Below are positions 22,670 to 35,887 of a DNA stretch of 64,000 nucleotides, piece after piece. The notes under the pieces are model-generated. The model ran no database searches. It was not told the DNA's origin and saw nothing but the letters and a program-made list of their open reading frames with translations. The translations under genes were made by a program, and so were the position numbers. Position 1 is the stretch's first letter. Every line of letters begins with the position of its first letter. The stretch covers positions 496,001 through 560,000 of the forward strand of contig WNYE01000004.1 in assembly GCA_021396245.1 (NCBI GenBank), read 5' to 3'. The DNA comes from Sporothrix humicola (lineage: Eukaryota > Ascomycota > Sordariomycetes > Ophiostomatales > Ophiostomataceae).

Positions 22670-25600
22670 GGTGTCGGTCGTGTGTGGTTTCTTTGTGCGT
22701 GTTTTCGCGGGGTTTCCGTGTCGTGTTGCGGGGGATTGACGAGTGGGAAGCAAGTCGAGTTGTAAAAGCGAGGAGAGAAAGAAAGTTTGCGTCAGAGGAC
22801 ACTTTCTCGGTAAAGCTCGATTTTGTGCAAGGACAGTGCCCTTTCGACGTGGGCAACGTTCGCAAAATGGAAACGCGAGAAAGCGAATGTAGAATGGAAG
22901 AGGGGATCAGAAAACAGAGGCTAAATGACCTTGTGATTCCGAGCGGAAGAGAGAAAGAAAGAAAGAGGGGAGATGTAGAAGAAGAGGAAGAAAAGAAAGT
23001 AGAAACCTGGTTTCGAGTTCGCCAGAAAGAGAGATGGCTCAAAAAGCCAGAAATGGACGGACAGGTTCTAGGCCAGAAAATACACGGGCGAATGCCTGTG
23101 ACAATGGCGGTTCGGCGCTAGTTCTCCTTGTGCCTGGTGGCTCTTGAGGTCACAGTGGCTCTCTTTTCTCTGAAAGTGAGAGGGGTGGTGTGTCTGAGGC
23201 GTGCGTAAGAGCTTCGCTTCTTTTTCTTCTGAAAACGGCCTGACTAGAACCACTGCTGGACCGAGATTTTCGGGGGCTTCGTGTGGGCGATCGGTAGTGC
23301 CGTTACAACCGTTCAGTCGCTATCAGTCGCTGAGGGGCGCGTCTGCTGCAATATCGCTGTGCGGGGTGGGTTTTGGAGATGCCGTTTGCTGCTCGCTTTG
23401 ATGATGGGAAAACGTTGCAAAAAGGTACGTTTTGAGAGAGGAATTGCGTTTGAAGCTTTGCGATTGGAATTTCGTAGTCTTCACACTCGAAACTCTCGTT
23501 CTCTGGACTTTCCGAGGAAGGTGCGGCTGCCGACGTGGAGTCTGCTCTTTCCTGTGGTTTCTTTGTCCGTAGAGAGGGGGACGCAGAGTGGCAAAAGAAA
23601 AAAAAAAAATGCTCTGGGAAGGGGCGCGCTGGACCTTTGGAGAGGAAGGAACAACGGCTCAGTGGCTAGAGGCGCAAAATGAGACCTGAAATCGAATTGG
23701 CCCTGGAAGAGAAGGCGATTCTGGCGTTTCGTGCCTGTTTGCTTCGGGAGGTTCTTTCTGTCCGCCGTCTGTCGTGTCGAATTTATTTTTGACAATTTCG
23801 CCCGCGCTATTGGCTTAGTGGCGCTGTGGAAGAGGAGGCGAGGAGCGGTGAAAAGAGGGCCTTTGGGCGATTAGACAGCAAAAAAGAAGCGCTGTCTCAG
23901 GTGGGCAACGGCGATTGGGCAATCAATAGTGAAGCCGAGAGAGCTTGGGGCGCGATCTCGAAAAGGTCTAACAGGAAAATGACGATAAAGTTTGTGAAGA
24001 AGGGGGAAGAAAACAAGACGAGAAAAGGAGACGAGCGATGGCTGTTACTTTAAGAGAAAACACGAATTCAAAAATAAAAGAAATAACGGCAATCCAGGGG
24101 GACCATCGGCCTTTTCTCCTTTTCGCATTTTTTTGCGCGTGTTCCTTTCTAGTCCCGTTGTGCTGCGAGCGCAGACTGAAGGGATCGAGATCTAGAGTGA
24201 GAATCAGAAACAAGACCGATATCAGTCTGTCCCGCGTTTTCTCGATCGAGAGTGGTCGGCGCGGTAGCGACCTCTAGAAATGAGAAAAATGGGTCCTCAC
24301 CTCCACTGTGGGCGCGAGAGTGTGAGGTGGGCAGGTGGGGTGGGGGAAGGTGCGCCGTGAGGAAGGAGCCAGGAGAGGACTAGAAGCATGAGGCACCACA
24401 ACCCACCCTGAGGTGCACCCACAACGAGAAAGAGCTCCCAGGGCCCAGGTCAAGGTTAGTACTGATCGTCGTTCTTGCCTTCGTGAAGCACACAGAGAAG
24501 CTGTTGTTCGAGTATTTTTATATTTATTTTGGATATATGTTTATATTTTTCTACATGGCCAGAGCCTCACGATGTTCGTGACTGGCTTGACCAAAGCTTC
24601 TAGACCTCTTGCGCTCAGTCTTCCCTTTCGCCCTTTTACTAGTTAGTGAACAAATGTCTTCTTTTCCACCAGGTTCGACTTATTTCGAGCTTCTTTTCCG
24701 GCTACATCATCTCCCGTCTCTTGATGCAAGCCACCATGGCGCCTTCCTTTTTTCTCTTGTTCCTCGCTATTCCTTCCCAATTCTACGGGGCACCATTGGC
24801 AAATTTCCCCGGAAGGCCATGTGCCCGGGTGGCCTAGTAGAAAAAATAGCAAAAATGGTCCCCGAGAAGTTTTGGCAGTAATACACAGTATTTTCTGCTG
24901 CTGCCAGATAAGCCGAGGAAAGAATAGTAATATCCTGTAAATGCAGCGGCACATCGTCCCGGGGTATATTCCCGTGTGAAATACATGCTCCGTTTACGTG
25001 GTAATGGGCGAAAGCGCATAGCAGGCCAGATGGGAAAGGAGCAGTGTCTCCGGTGCGCTCTTTCCTTTGCGATGTAACTCAACCCGCTCCCCTCGTCGCT
25101 CTTTCCTCACCTCTCATCTCGTGTTCCTTTCTCCTTCGTGAAACTGAAGCCCCGGCAGGTCTTTCCCATGCTGTTACAACGTGGCTTTGTGCGCTCCTTC
25201 CCCATTGTGGTATTGGGCTCCAATTCGTCAACATAAACTTTGTATAACAAGAGGTCCAAAGAGTTCTAAAGCTTGAAAGAGTCTAGAGTCTTTTGGCTCA
25301 AATGGTGGTCGACTTTAGCATCCCCGAAAACAGCCCCCTTCATTCCTTCCCACCCCACCTGTCGAAAATGCGAAAAATCTCTCCCCTGTCGAGAATGACG
25401 TCAGTGATATTGATCCTATCATGAGGCGCACGGACAACAGCCGCCAAACCCTTTTCTGCCTTTTCTGGCTGTTGCGTTTCTGTCACTTCTCTCCTGTTCC
25501 AGAACCCGTGGCTCCTGCCCCACGCTGGTGCACCATTTTTCTGACCGTGCCACACCACGACATTGCAACTTACTGCTTCATTCAGGCTGGTGTCTTGTTG

Positions 25601-27977
25601 TTTTCTTTTTTATCTCGTCTACTACCACCCGCTAGCTCCCTGGGTCTCTTCTTCGCGCTGCATACCCCTACTCTAGCTCAAGCCCCTTCAGTGCCCTTTT
25701 GCTCCATCCCGAGAATGAACTGCTACTATCTGACATCAATGATGCAGTCGATTTTTAGCTAGTCCCGGCCAAAGAAGACCCTTTGAGCCCCTGCATTTAT
25801 TACTATGCATTCACCGCAGAAAATACGTCACGTCGTAAACAGTTGACAATGTTCGATGCAACGGCAAACAGCAAAGACCTCGTCAGCGTGCATTCTCCAT
25901 TCTACCTGCATCCTGCCCTGCATCTTTCGTCTCACGACATTGCACTCTCTTGAGCACACATTCAAGCTCCACCGAGTCCACTCTCCTGCGTGCCATGGCG
26001 TCTGTGGGACGAAAGACGAAAGACGAGGTCTTGTTCGGCTAGACCGTGCGTAACATTAGACGTCTTGGATGTGCAATGTCTCCAGCTAATTTTGTTCTTT
26101 TTCTTACTGGATTTTATCTTTAATCTGCACCTGTCAAAACAGTCAAACAGACAAGCTCCCGCCTTTTTACCCACCATAATAAAGAGTGGCTCGAAATGCC
26201 ACGGGATAGGGACCGGCCGGCGTCTTTCTCTAGTGGGTAAATCTAGGGACAGAAAAAAAGTCAGTCACGTCACCGAGTGTCACCAGGGTCCAATCGTGGA
26301 AAGGTCCCTTCCAAAAAAAAGAAAAAGAAAAGCAATCTAAGATGCAAGTGCAACAGCGAACGTGCATTGATACAGAATCTGGCAGCGTCCCTTTTTGTCT
26401 ATTTGATATGTTTAGGTTCGTACTTTTTTTGACAACGGCCGACAAGTTTGTACTCGACAAGTTCGGTGTCTCCCGGGCCCTTGTCTTATTTAACCTTCTC
26501 ATTGAGTTTGTTATTCGAGTCCAAGAGTCCTATCAGTGAACTTGACATGATAATCTCTTGTGTTGTCTTTCTTGTCCAGCCTTTCCGCGGAGACCTAACT
26601 GGGCTGTCAAAAACGTTGGATTCTCGGGTTCTCCACAGGATCGACCAAGGGTCATTGAGGGTCGTTTCTATTTTTTGCTCTGTATTTTCAAAGTCGTAAG
26701 TCGTACGTCGTATGGAGTACTTTTGCCCATTATTCCATTTCCTTCTTTCTTCTTCTGTTAACAGTGCTCTATAATTTTAGGACGAAAATAACAACGGTCT
26801 GGGCGAAACGGGTTTTGGGATATCTCGCCCGTTGTGACTCTGCTACTGTTGCATACGACATACATAGTAACGAGAGTAATTAGTTCGGATTTGATTCTCT
26901 CTTCTGTTTAGCTAAGGCGCTATTATTGCTTGACAGGCCCCATTCCCGACATCTGGTTGGTGCTCACGAACTGAGAAAACGGGACGGGTATGTTTCCACC
27001 CCAGCTCCAAAATCATGCACAATGACATCATCGAAGTTTTTGGATTGTCCGTAGTAGTTCCTGAGCGAGCTGAGCTCCCACCCGCGCTCGTTTCCCCTCT
27101 CCCTTCTGCAGAATCTCGACGGCTGAAAGCAACACACACTCAAACGCAACAAAGCTACGCCGTAAAGGGGAAGTGGGAGGGGATGGAAAGTCCAGACCAA
27201 CATAAAAAATATGGCAGAAAGGAAATGGAAAGCGATGAGATGGGCTTGATGGGATACAGCCAGCCACAAGATGCCATAGCTTAAACAACATTGGGCTAGA
27301 TACTGGAAACACCCCTCTCTACCATCCACCTGCCGACGACTCAACTGTGGCCCGCGATCCCGATGCGTTTTCCTTTTTGGCGCAATACTTTCTTTTTCTT
27401 ATTCGCTATTGGTTCTGCACTCTTTCATTCGCTGGCGCAGAGAGTGAACGCGCGCTGTTTGTTGTCTTGTTGTCACCAAAGAGATCCAAAAGACTCTTTA
27501 GTCTTTCGTCATTGTGCATGTGGTCATGAGACCAAAAAAGAAGCAGCCACAAAAGACAACAAGCACAAAGCCTCCACAACGAAAGGAACTGTATCATGCA
27601 ATGTGAGGGTGAGGAGAAAAAGTAGGAGACAGCAGGAGAAAGAAAGAAAAAATAGCAGAAAAGAAATCGAAAACGAAGAAAAGAAATCGCATATGGTAAA
27701 TGAGAATATGCATTATTTTCATAGGCTGTCTGTGATGGTGTTGTGAAATTCCACTAAGGCTAGGGAAATCGGCGATCCAATCTGAAAAGTAAACATTAGG
27801 TCGATTTGTCCTCGTGTAGTCCCGATGCCAGCAATGTTCAATGTGCATTTGATAGTATCCAAGTGGGCGTGCAAAATAAGAGACAAGCAAACCTAAAAGA
27901 ATAAAATTATAACAAAAAGCAATCCCAAAATAAATGCTTCAAAAAAAACGATAAAAAAATTCACAAGGTCCTGCTGT
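22670..27977. other. 5.3-kb intergenic region upstream of hog1
   Basis: Holds the hog1 promoter/leader (22670 upward) and the 3' flank of glycogen phosphorylase. The first kilobase is purine-rich on the + strand (C/T-rich leader for hog1). Between 24600 and 27900 there are only short, biased ORFs on both strands. Three tandem GTCGTAN heptamers lie at 26693-26713. I see no protein or RNA gene I can support. Confidence 0.5.
26693..26713 (+). repeat. Three tandem GTCGTAN heptamers
   Basis: GTCGTAA, GTCGTAC and GTCGTAT lie head to tail at 26693-26713; the last two contain the word TACGTCGTA (26704-26712) and run into TATGGAGTAC (26711-26720). Intergenic. Confidence 0.85.
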
Positions 27978-30969
27978 TTACAGAGCGCCCTTGTGGCCAT
28001 CGGCCGCCGACTCGGGCTTCAGAGGCTCGACATTCCAAATCTCCTCGGCGTACTCGTTGATGCAGCGGTCGCTGCTGAAGAAGCCCATGCGGGCGACGCT
28101 CGTGATGCACTTGGTGATCCAGAGCTCCTGGTCGGCGTACGACTTATCGACGAGCTCCTGGGTCTCGAGGTAGCTGTGGAAGTCGTCCGAGACGAGGTAG
28201 AAATCGCCGTGCTCGCGGACGGCGGCGACCATACCCGAGAAGTCCTGGGGGCTACCGAATGTGCCGTTCTGGATGGCCTCAAAGACCTTGTCGAGGCTGG
28301 GGTCGATCTTGTGGCCCTGGCCGTAGGTGTGGTGGTGGCGCAGATCGTCAACGTCCTCGGCCAGGTTGCCAAAGAGGAAGATGTTCTCTTCGCCGATCTC
28401 ACGGGTGATTTCGATCTAGAACGTGTTAGAATACAACGCAAAACACAGAAAAAGTAGATAAACAAAGAAAAGTGTGGGGCAATACTCACGTTGGCACCGT
28501 CGCACGTTCCGATGATCAGACCGCCGTTCAGGACAAACTTCATGTTGCTTGTACCAGAGGCCCTAAAGGCTTGTTAGTATTTGACTTGATTCTAAAATAT
28601 ACACAGTCTGGGATCACTTACTCTGTACCGGCGGTCGAAATGTGCTCACTGATGTCCGAGGCGGGAATGATGATCTCGGCCTTGCTGACGTTGTAGTCCT
28701 CGAGGAAGATAACCTTGAGGGCATCGCCAATATCGGGGTCGTTGTTCACGACGCTGCCCACGCTGTTGATGAGGTGGATGATCTGCTTGGCCATCCAGTA
28801 GCCGGGAGCTGCCTTGCCGCCAAAGATGGACACGCGCGGCAGGACCTTCTTGCGCTGCTCAGGCGTCATGGACTTGAGGACCAGGTAGCGGTGGATGACA
28901 CCAAAGATGTTCATCTGCTGGCGCTTGTACTCGTGGATACGCTTGACCTGGACATCAAAGAGCGCCTGGGGGCTGACAACGACGCCCGTGGTGGTCTTGA
29001 TGTAGTCGGCGAGGCGCTGCTTGTTGGCGAGCTTGATCGCGGCCCACTCCTTACGGAAGGCCGGGTCGTTGACGGAGAGTTCAATCTTGTTGAGAAGCGT
29101 CAAGTCCTTGAGGAAGTGCTCGGGGCCACCCGTCTTGGTGGCAATCAGAGCCGACAGCTTGGGGTTGGCCTGGTGCAGCCAACGGCGGGGGGTGATGCCG
29201 TTGGTGACGTTGACGAACTTGTCGGGGCCAAAGATGGTGACAAAGTCCTTGAAGATGGTGGTACGGATGAGGTCCGAGTGCAGCTCGGCGACACCGTTGA
29301 CCTTGTGCGAGCCGACAATAGCGAGGTAGGCCATGCGGATCATCTTGGGCTGCGACTCCTCAATGATGGAGACACGGCCCAGCAGGTCGCGGTCCTTGGG
29401 GAAGTTACGCTCAACCATCTGGAGGAAGAACAGGTTGATGTCGTAGATGATCTGGAGGTGGCGCGGCAGCAGGTGCTGGAAGAGAGGGACGGACCACTTC
29501 TCGAGGGCCTCGGGGAGAACAGTGTGGTTGGTGTAGCCGAACGTCTGCTGGACAATGTTCCAGGCATCGTCCCAGTCAAGACCTTCAAGGTCGATCAGGA
29601 TGCGCTGCAGCTCGACAATGGCAAGGGTCGGGTGAGTGTCGTTGAGCTGGATGGCGACCTGGTCGGGGAACTCGCGCCAGGCGCGCTTGGTCTTCTTGAA
29701 GCGGCGCACAATGTCGTAGAGCGAGGCAGCGACCCAGAAGTACTGCTGCTTCAGACGCAGCTCCTTACCACGGTCGAGGTTGTCGTTGGGGTACAGCACG
29801 GCGCTGATGGTCTCGGCGCGCTGCTGGTCGGCGACGGAGCTCTCGTAGTCGCCGTTGTTGAACTTTTGGAAATCGAACTCGCCGCCCGAGGCCTGGCTGG
29901 ACCACAGACGCAGGTTGTTGGTCGAGGGCGTGGCGTAGCCGGGGATGGGCACATCGTAGGCGACGGCGCGGACGGTCTCGCCGCCCTGCCAGTGGGCGGT
30001 GACCTTGCCAGAGGCATCGGTGGTCTTGTTGACATTGCCGTAGAATTGGATCTGCAATGGCAATGGTTAGCCTAGTCTCGACAATTTAAGCTAGTCGGAA
30101 AGACTCACATCAACAGTCACATCGTGACGGGGGAACTCCCAGGGGTTAAAGTCCAGCCAATAGTCGGGCACCTCAACCTGGTAGCCGTCAATGATCTCCT
30201 GCTTGAAGATACCGTAGCGGTAGCGCAGACCGTAGCCCCAAGCAGGGAAGTTGAGCGACGCAAGACTGTCGAGGAAGCAGGCAGCCAGACGACCCAGACC
30301 GCCGTTACCCAGAGCAGCATCGTGCTCCTGGGAGATGATGTCCTCGACACGGAAACCAAGCTCAGTTAGGCCAGCTATTTCGTTAGCAGGTTCACAGAGA
30401 AAATCGTGTTTGTAGCACCTCAAACTTACACGTCGCAACGTCCTTCTCACCAATGTTCAGCATGGCGTTGTCGAGGGCACGGCCCATGAGAAACTCGAGA
30501 CTGAGGTAGTATACGCGCTTGGAGTCGGCAAACGTCTGGCGCTGCTGGGTGCGGTTCCACTCAATGATGAGGCGGTCGCGGAAGGCCAAGCTGGTGGCAG
30601 CGTAGGCGGCGGTCTCGTCGCAGTTGAACATGCTACGGGCCAAAGTGGTCTCGACATGGCGGACGACCTCCTTCTCGAACTGGTCCTTGTTCTGGAAGCC
30701 GGAAATCTGGTGCTTCAGCCACGCCGCGCGCATGGGCTCAGGGATGGAGGCTACGCTGCGTTAGAATTAAAGAGTAAAATAACAATAATACGGGGTTGTG
30801 GCTCACCCTCGACATTCTTGATCTCCTGGGCGCCGAAGCCGGTAAAGGTACGCTTGTGCTTGGGGCGGGTAATGCCGGCCGGGCCGACAGAGCCCTGGAT
30901 GTCGACAATGGGCGCACTGGCCGAAGGACGGCGCTCGCGGGTAGGAAGCTGCTGCTGCTCAGACGCCAT
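27978..30969 (-). CDS. gph1: Glycogen phosphorylase
   Basis: Six exons, complement(27978..28415, 28490..28562, 28622..30051, 30109..30374, 30430..30750, 30807..30969); 896 residues, close to yeast Gph1 (902). It removes glucose-1-phosphate from non-reducing ends of glycogen in the cytosol using pyridoxal phosphate. Visible motifs: ALGNGGLGRLAACF, WGYGLRYRYG, QLNDTHP, and EASGTSNMKFVLNGG containing the cofactor lysine (Lys735), assembled across the exon 4/5 junction. The N-terminal segment RTFTGFGAQEIK aligns with the yeast regulatory phosphorylation segment, suggesting Thr43 as a cAMP-kinase/phosphorylase-kinase site (inference). It lies downstream of gna-3 and upstream of hog1 in the same orientation. 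A long open frame on the opposite strand of exon 4 is a codon-bias shadow. Confidence 0.97.
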
Positions 30970-31025
30970 TTTTGTACTTGAAAGCTCGAATCGAGTGGAT
31001 TTGTTGACGTCGAAAGGTGGGCGAG

Positions 31026-31271
31026 AGGGGAAGAAGATCGTGAGATAAGGAACGCCTGAGATAAGAGCTATCCGCAGAGGTGGAAAAAAGACCAGGGGGT
31101 GGTGAGCTGTCCGACTAAGAAGAGGGGCAGTCAACGATGCGAAAGAAACGACACAACCAAACGCAATTATACAGAAAAGAAGTCCCAAAGAAGAAGAGAA
31201 AACAGTAAAGCAACGACCGCGATGTTCCGTTAGAGGAAGCAAAAGAGGAAGAAGAGAAAAGGGGGGAGGGG
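31026..31271 (-). promoter_or_regulatory. Cluster of STRE-like AGGGG/CCCCT words upstream of gph1
   Basis: AGGGG on the + strand at 31026, 31094, 31123, 31260 and 31267, within 60-300 bases of the gph1 start. In yeast this pentamer is the stress response element (bound by Msn2/Msn4) and controls GPH1. Here the words sit in a G/A-rich tract, so part of the clustering follows from composition. Confidence 0.3.
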
Positions 31272-33231
31272 GGAGAAGAGAAAGAAGGAAGGGACGATGA
31301 GGTGAGCGTGGGTGGGGGAAGCTTAAGAAGAAAAGTGGAAAGAGCAATCGACGACCATCGACCACCCCAAGACAGCAAGACAGATGAGCCAGGTACCCAG
31401 ACGGTCTAGATGGACTTCAATGGGCTTGATGGGCTCAATGGGGCAGGCAGAGGTGACAGAGAGAGGGCAAGTACGATGCACTACGTTTAAAAAATGTGGG
31501 TATCAGTCCTGGAGCTTGCTAAGAGGTGCAGCTTTTTTGCCTCTTACGGGGCTGGGAAGCGTCGATAGTACAAGGAAGGACCGAACAGACATACCAGACA
31601 GCCCCAGAGAGGTTTTTGTTTTCTGTGTGCGGACAAGGGGCTGCTATTTTCGAATTCGACTACTAATTGAGCGATTGGATCTGGGCAGCTGCACGAGAGG
31701 GGCGCATCAGGAATGGTCGGGGTAAGGAGCTATGGGGAGCACACCCATGCGATATACAGAAAGCAAAACGAAAATAAAAGGGAGATAAAGAGAAAATAAA
31801 AAGAAAATATAGATACTTTCCGCCAGCTTTATTCGGGCAGATCTTAGAGTTTCTACGAGATGAGGGTAAAACAAACATCTCATCCGGCAAGCTTTGATCC
31901 AGATAGGAGACAATGCGTGGATTGCAACGTTCTTGATGAGGAGGTGGTTGTTCGCTGCCGGAAGCAAGTTAAAGGTGGGTGATGAGAGCTTGCGTTATCA
32001 GAGATAAGGGATGTGCGGGCGCGGGAGCAGAAAACAAGGCGCAATCGGGTGGTGTGCATGGGTGGCGAACACACACCACACCCCGACCCAATGCGACAAG
32101 AAAAACAGCGAGTAAGAGCCTTTGGAGACTTGTATTTCAGCGGGGGGCGGGGTAAGAATACGGAGTAATTACAGTGGGCGCTGTAATAAGATCATGGAGA
32201 AAAGTGGAAAGAGAAAGGGAAAGGAGACGAGAAAAGAAAAAGAATAAAAAGGAAAGAGCGATGTTGTCTCACCCATGGCAACAGTACACCGCGTAGGGAA
32301 GGAAGCTGATCGGATGCGGGCAAGAGCGTAGGGCAATATGAGGGGAAGGAAGGGGGGAAGATGCTGCAAAGAATGCAAAGACCAAGTAACTGAGACAGTT
32401 TGATCGGGAATGTGTCAGAGGAAAAAGACAGAAAGGTTCGGCCATGCAAGCTTCGACAAGAGATGGCCGCAAAAAGGTGGGTGAAGCTGCCAGACCGGCG
32501 TCTCCACTGGCATGCAGCAGAAGAGGCATTGTCTCACGCCGGGTGCAGGTCCGTTAAGTAATAATGAGAAATGCGAACCAGACTCAAGTGTCCTCGTGGT
32601 TGATACGGTGTAGTTTTCATTTATTTTTTCTTTACGAAGTACTCTTGTTTTTGAGTTGCTTGGTTTTGCTGCACCTTGACTCGAGCTGTATGTTGTCTCC
32701 CTGTCGCCCTGTTGTGGTCACGTAAGCATGTGACTGACAGCTTCTTTCCGTTTTCGTCTTACACGACGACACAACTCTGCAGCATCTGAATACGTGACGA
32801 AAACAAGCAAAATCAAGGGGAATAATTAAATGAATTCTTCAAAGTCTCACGATACACGAGGGATTTTATTGACATTGCTTTTGCCATATCTGACCTGGCC
32901 AACAGAAAGGATGCAACCAAGCGGAAAGCCAGTGGCGAAAAACCAGCGCACAGCCAGGAACCCCGCCATGTCAAAAAGCGTCCGCCTTTTTTTGTTGTCA
33001 TTCTCCCCTGAATTGACTTTCTGTTGGCTGTCGCTCGCCCTGACTTTCCCCTGGTTATCTTGATCGCGCCGTTTTATACGCAGTATGCATCCTTTGTTTA
33101 AAAACCTCACAGTTACCGTTTTACAGTTTAAAGGCTAGAGTCTGCGGGCCTTTTCTTTATCATGAGGTAACTCATTCCTCACCTTGGCCTTCCTAGGATT
33201 ATCAGTCAGCGCAAAAAGACGCAAGAGACAC

Positions 33232-33258
33232 CAAGATACGCAAGATACGCAAGATACA
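33232..33258 (+). repeat. Three tandem copies of CAAGATACG
   Basis: CAAGATACG at 33232-33240 and 33241-33249, then CAAGATACA at 33250-33258. Intergenic between gna-3 and gph1. No known role. Confidence 0.88.
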
Positions 33259-34545
33259 GCATACTGGAGCTACAAAGACCACGGCCATAATTAGTAATTA
33301 GTACGGTGGAAAAGCCGACAGGCGAATGGCGCAAGAAGATTGCATGGCAATTGCTTTGATGATATAATTTGATAGGGCTGAAGGACAAAAGGGCTGCTGA
33401 TAAGCTTGCAGACCACCAACAAACGTAAGAGGAAAATTGTCACCGCATAAAGAATCTGTGTTGCGACTGCATAAGCTTCAGCAACTCACGACAAAGAGAG
33501 GACGTTATGTTGAGACAATCCCGCCCCGTTCTGAAAAGTACGAAGTGTCTGTACTGAACAAGAGCACGCTTCCAAGCAACGTCCATGATTGGACCAGAGG
33601 CTCTGTCCCAGTTGGTGACAAAATAGACCTTTGTTGAGATGAACTCCACATTTACGACATTCGTCGTTCTTTGGTATCCTTAGCTGCTTCCATCCATGTC
33701 TGGGATCAACAAGGATCACAGAGATCGTGGGTTAGATCCTGGGACACAAGGTATGTGGCTTTTAAAGTCTTCCGGGCGAGGCTACTCCGTCATCGGTGAA
33801 GTGAAATATGTATGTTTTCAATGCAGTCTTTCGTTTTGGATGTAAAGCAGTTCTTGGCCGGCTGCAATAATATATCGGACACTGGCCCTGGCAATCGCTT
33901 GATATTATTATTTGACCGATTATATCGGCAGGTAAATGAGCGACCGTGGGCGGTTAAAAGCAGCTCATGTACACACACGTGGCATTGGACGTTGTTCAGA
34001 GGTAAAATATCAGGTAGATGAAGGCTTTAATTTTCCGAACATGAGCGTAAAGCATGCAGTGAAATGTGATATAGAGCGGGCAAGAGTATCAAAAGGAAAC
34101 ACATGAGCCAATGGCCAAGTAAATGTCAAAAAAGTACCAAGAAAGAGTGTGTCCACCCCCAAGTCATAAGATAAAAAAAGATAGATCCCAGTGTTTAAAC
34201 ACTCAAAAAACGCCTCGCAAAAAGTCGTAAAATCTGAACAAAAACAATATGGACTCCCTCCTTGGGAAAACCGTGCAACGCCGCGTGTCATGCAAGTTGA
34301 GATTAAGAAACAAGAAAAAAAGGCAAGGCAAGAAACCAAAGGTCCAAGGAAGAAAAGCTAAAAGACGGGGCAAAAATGATATTGCAAAAATCGTGGGCGG
34401 TCCACGTCTTGTCCAATGCGCAAAATATAATTGGAACGTGCCGAGAAACGAAAATGTCGGTTGAAAACAACACGTCAGTCGTCGGCGGTGGTGGCGGTGG
34501 TAGGGGTATGGTCTCTTCGGCTCATGTGTCGTCGATATCGTCAGT

Positions 34546-35887
34546 TTATAGAATACCCGAATCTTTGAGGGCATTGTTCAGTATTGTCTCCTTCACAGCT
34601 GCAAAGACGAGACGAATGTTGGACGTATCCGTGGCTTGGGTCAGGCTAGACGAACGCGTTAGTAGGGTATCTCCGGTTTGACAAATTAGCATATAGCTCC
34701 AGGGGGAAGAACATACTGAGGGTATAGGTTGAGGTGCGCCCGGTTCACTTGGTTAAACCGCCACAGCAGGTATTTGGCAGCTTTGTTGGCATCATCACCG
34801 CCAGAGTAGTCGGGGAAGTAGTTGCCCAGGGGCGACCGGCTGAGCTTCTGCTTGAAGATATCGACCTTGTTGAGAAAGAGGATGATACTGGTCCGCATGA
34901 ACCATCTCGAGTTGACAACCGAGTCAAACAGCAGCAAGCTCTCCATCATTCGGTTCTGGCTGCTCTCTTCGAGCAGAACCTGGTCGTACTCGCTCAGGGC
35001 CACGCAAAAGATGATAGATGTAACATCCTCAAAGCAGTGAATCCACTTCTTGCGCTCGCTTCTTTGACCGCCGACGTCGAACATGCTGTTTATCCGTTAG
35101 TATTTGGCTCTGCAACTGGCGGCACTGGCCGTGATAATGTCTAGTTCGTCGGGTTGCACTTACTGAATGCTCAATGGTCCCATTTGGAAGCGCGTCTCGT
35201 AAATACCGGTGGTCTTTGTTCTGGCGCGCAGGACGTCCATCTCGTTCGGAATGTAGTCGGGGTGCACGATGCGTTTGACCTCATCGAAGAAACTGTCTTG
35301 TTAGCAATTGTCCTTTGCCGGGTGTCGCTCAGAGGTGCCACCTACTATCCTGCCGAGTCCATGAGGTAGAACTCGGTCTGCCGCTCCATCAACTGCTCCC
35401 GGGCCGGGTCATCCCAGAGAGCGAGGATCGCATCGCCGACCTTGGGGTCGATGCTCGGTTGGGGGCCGGAGCCGATCGAGTAGTCGAGCAAGAAATCACA
35501 GTATGCGCGGTTCTCTTCGTTTTGTGGTTCAATCTCAAACTGGCGCATGGCATTGACAACTGCTTTCGCGCACTCGAGAAGGTTCTTGAACACTGTTGGC
35601 CGGTAGCTGAAAAGTTCGTCTTCCGAGTAGCCCTTCAAGTGGATGATCTTCATTTGCTTCACGATCGTCGATTTCCCCGATTCGCCCGAACCTAGAGAGC
35701 CACGAAGTTAGCACATGGAGCTATCCTTTTCTCCTTTGCGCAAGGGATGCCATGGGTACTCACCGAGCAGCAAAATCTTGCATTCTCGCCGTAACCGCTT
35801 CGAATCTTCCTCGAGGTCTTTGTCGATCTTCTGACTCCTCTTCTTCTGCTCCACCTCCTCGCTGTTTGAACTCATACAAGCCCCCAT
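34546..35887 (-). CDS. gna-3: Heterotrimeric G-protein alpha subunit, group III (GNA-3/GanB class)
   Basis: Five exons, complement(34546..34645, 34717..35085, 35164..35292, 35346..35691, 35764..35887); 355 residues, matching GNA-3. The N-terminus MGACMSSN has Gly2 for myristoylation and Cys4 for palmitoylation. GTP-binding motifs: LLLGSGESGKST (P-loop, residues about 40-50), RARTKTTGI (switch I, catalytic Arg), FDVGGQRSERKKW (switch II, catalytic Gln), FLNKVDIF (NKxD) and LTQATDT (TCAT equivalent). The C-terminus KDSGIL lacks the Cys at position -4 that pertussis toxin modifies in group I subunits, which with the N-terminus supports group III. In Neurospora GNA-3 promotes adenylyl cyclase activity and controls conidiation and carbon sensing. 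Three in-frame ATGs cluster at 35896, 35890 and 35887; only the last gives Met-Gly and it has A at -3 and G at +4. Confidence 0.95.

Larger units (their letters stand above)
30970..34545. other. 3.6-kb intergenic region upstream of gph1
   Basis: Contains the gph1 promoter/leader and the 3' flank of gna-3. From 31000 to 31330 the + strand is G/A-rich with several AGGGG words. A triplicated 9-mer lies at 33232-33258. No conserved ORF or RNA gene seen. Confidence 0.55.

Noticed and set aside
28642..30075. 477-codon open frame on the + strand opposite glycogen phosphorylase
   Set aside because: It lies entirely within the intron-free main exon of gph1 and reflects GC-rich third-position bias of the sense strand; composition (Leu/Val/Asp/Gly repeats) is typical of an antisense shadow.
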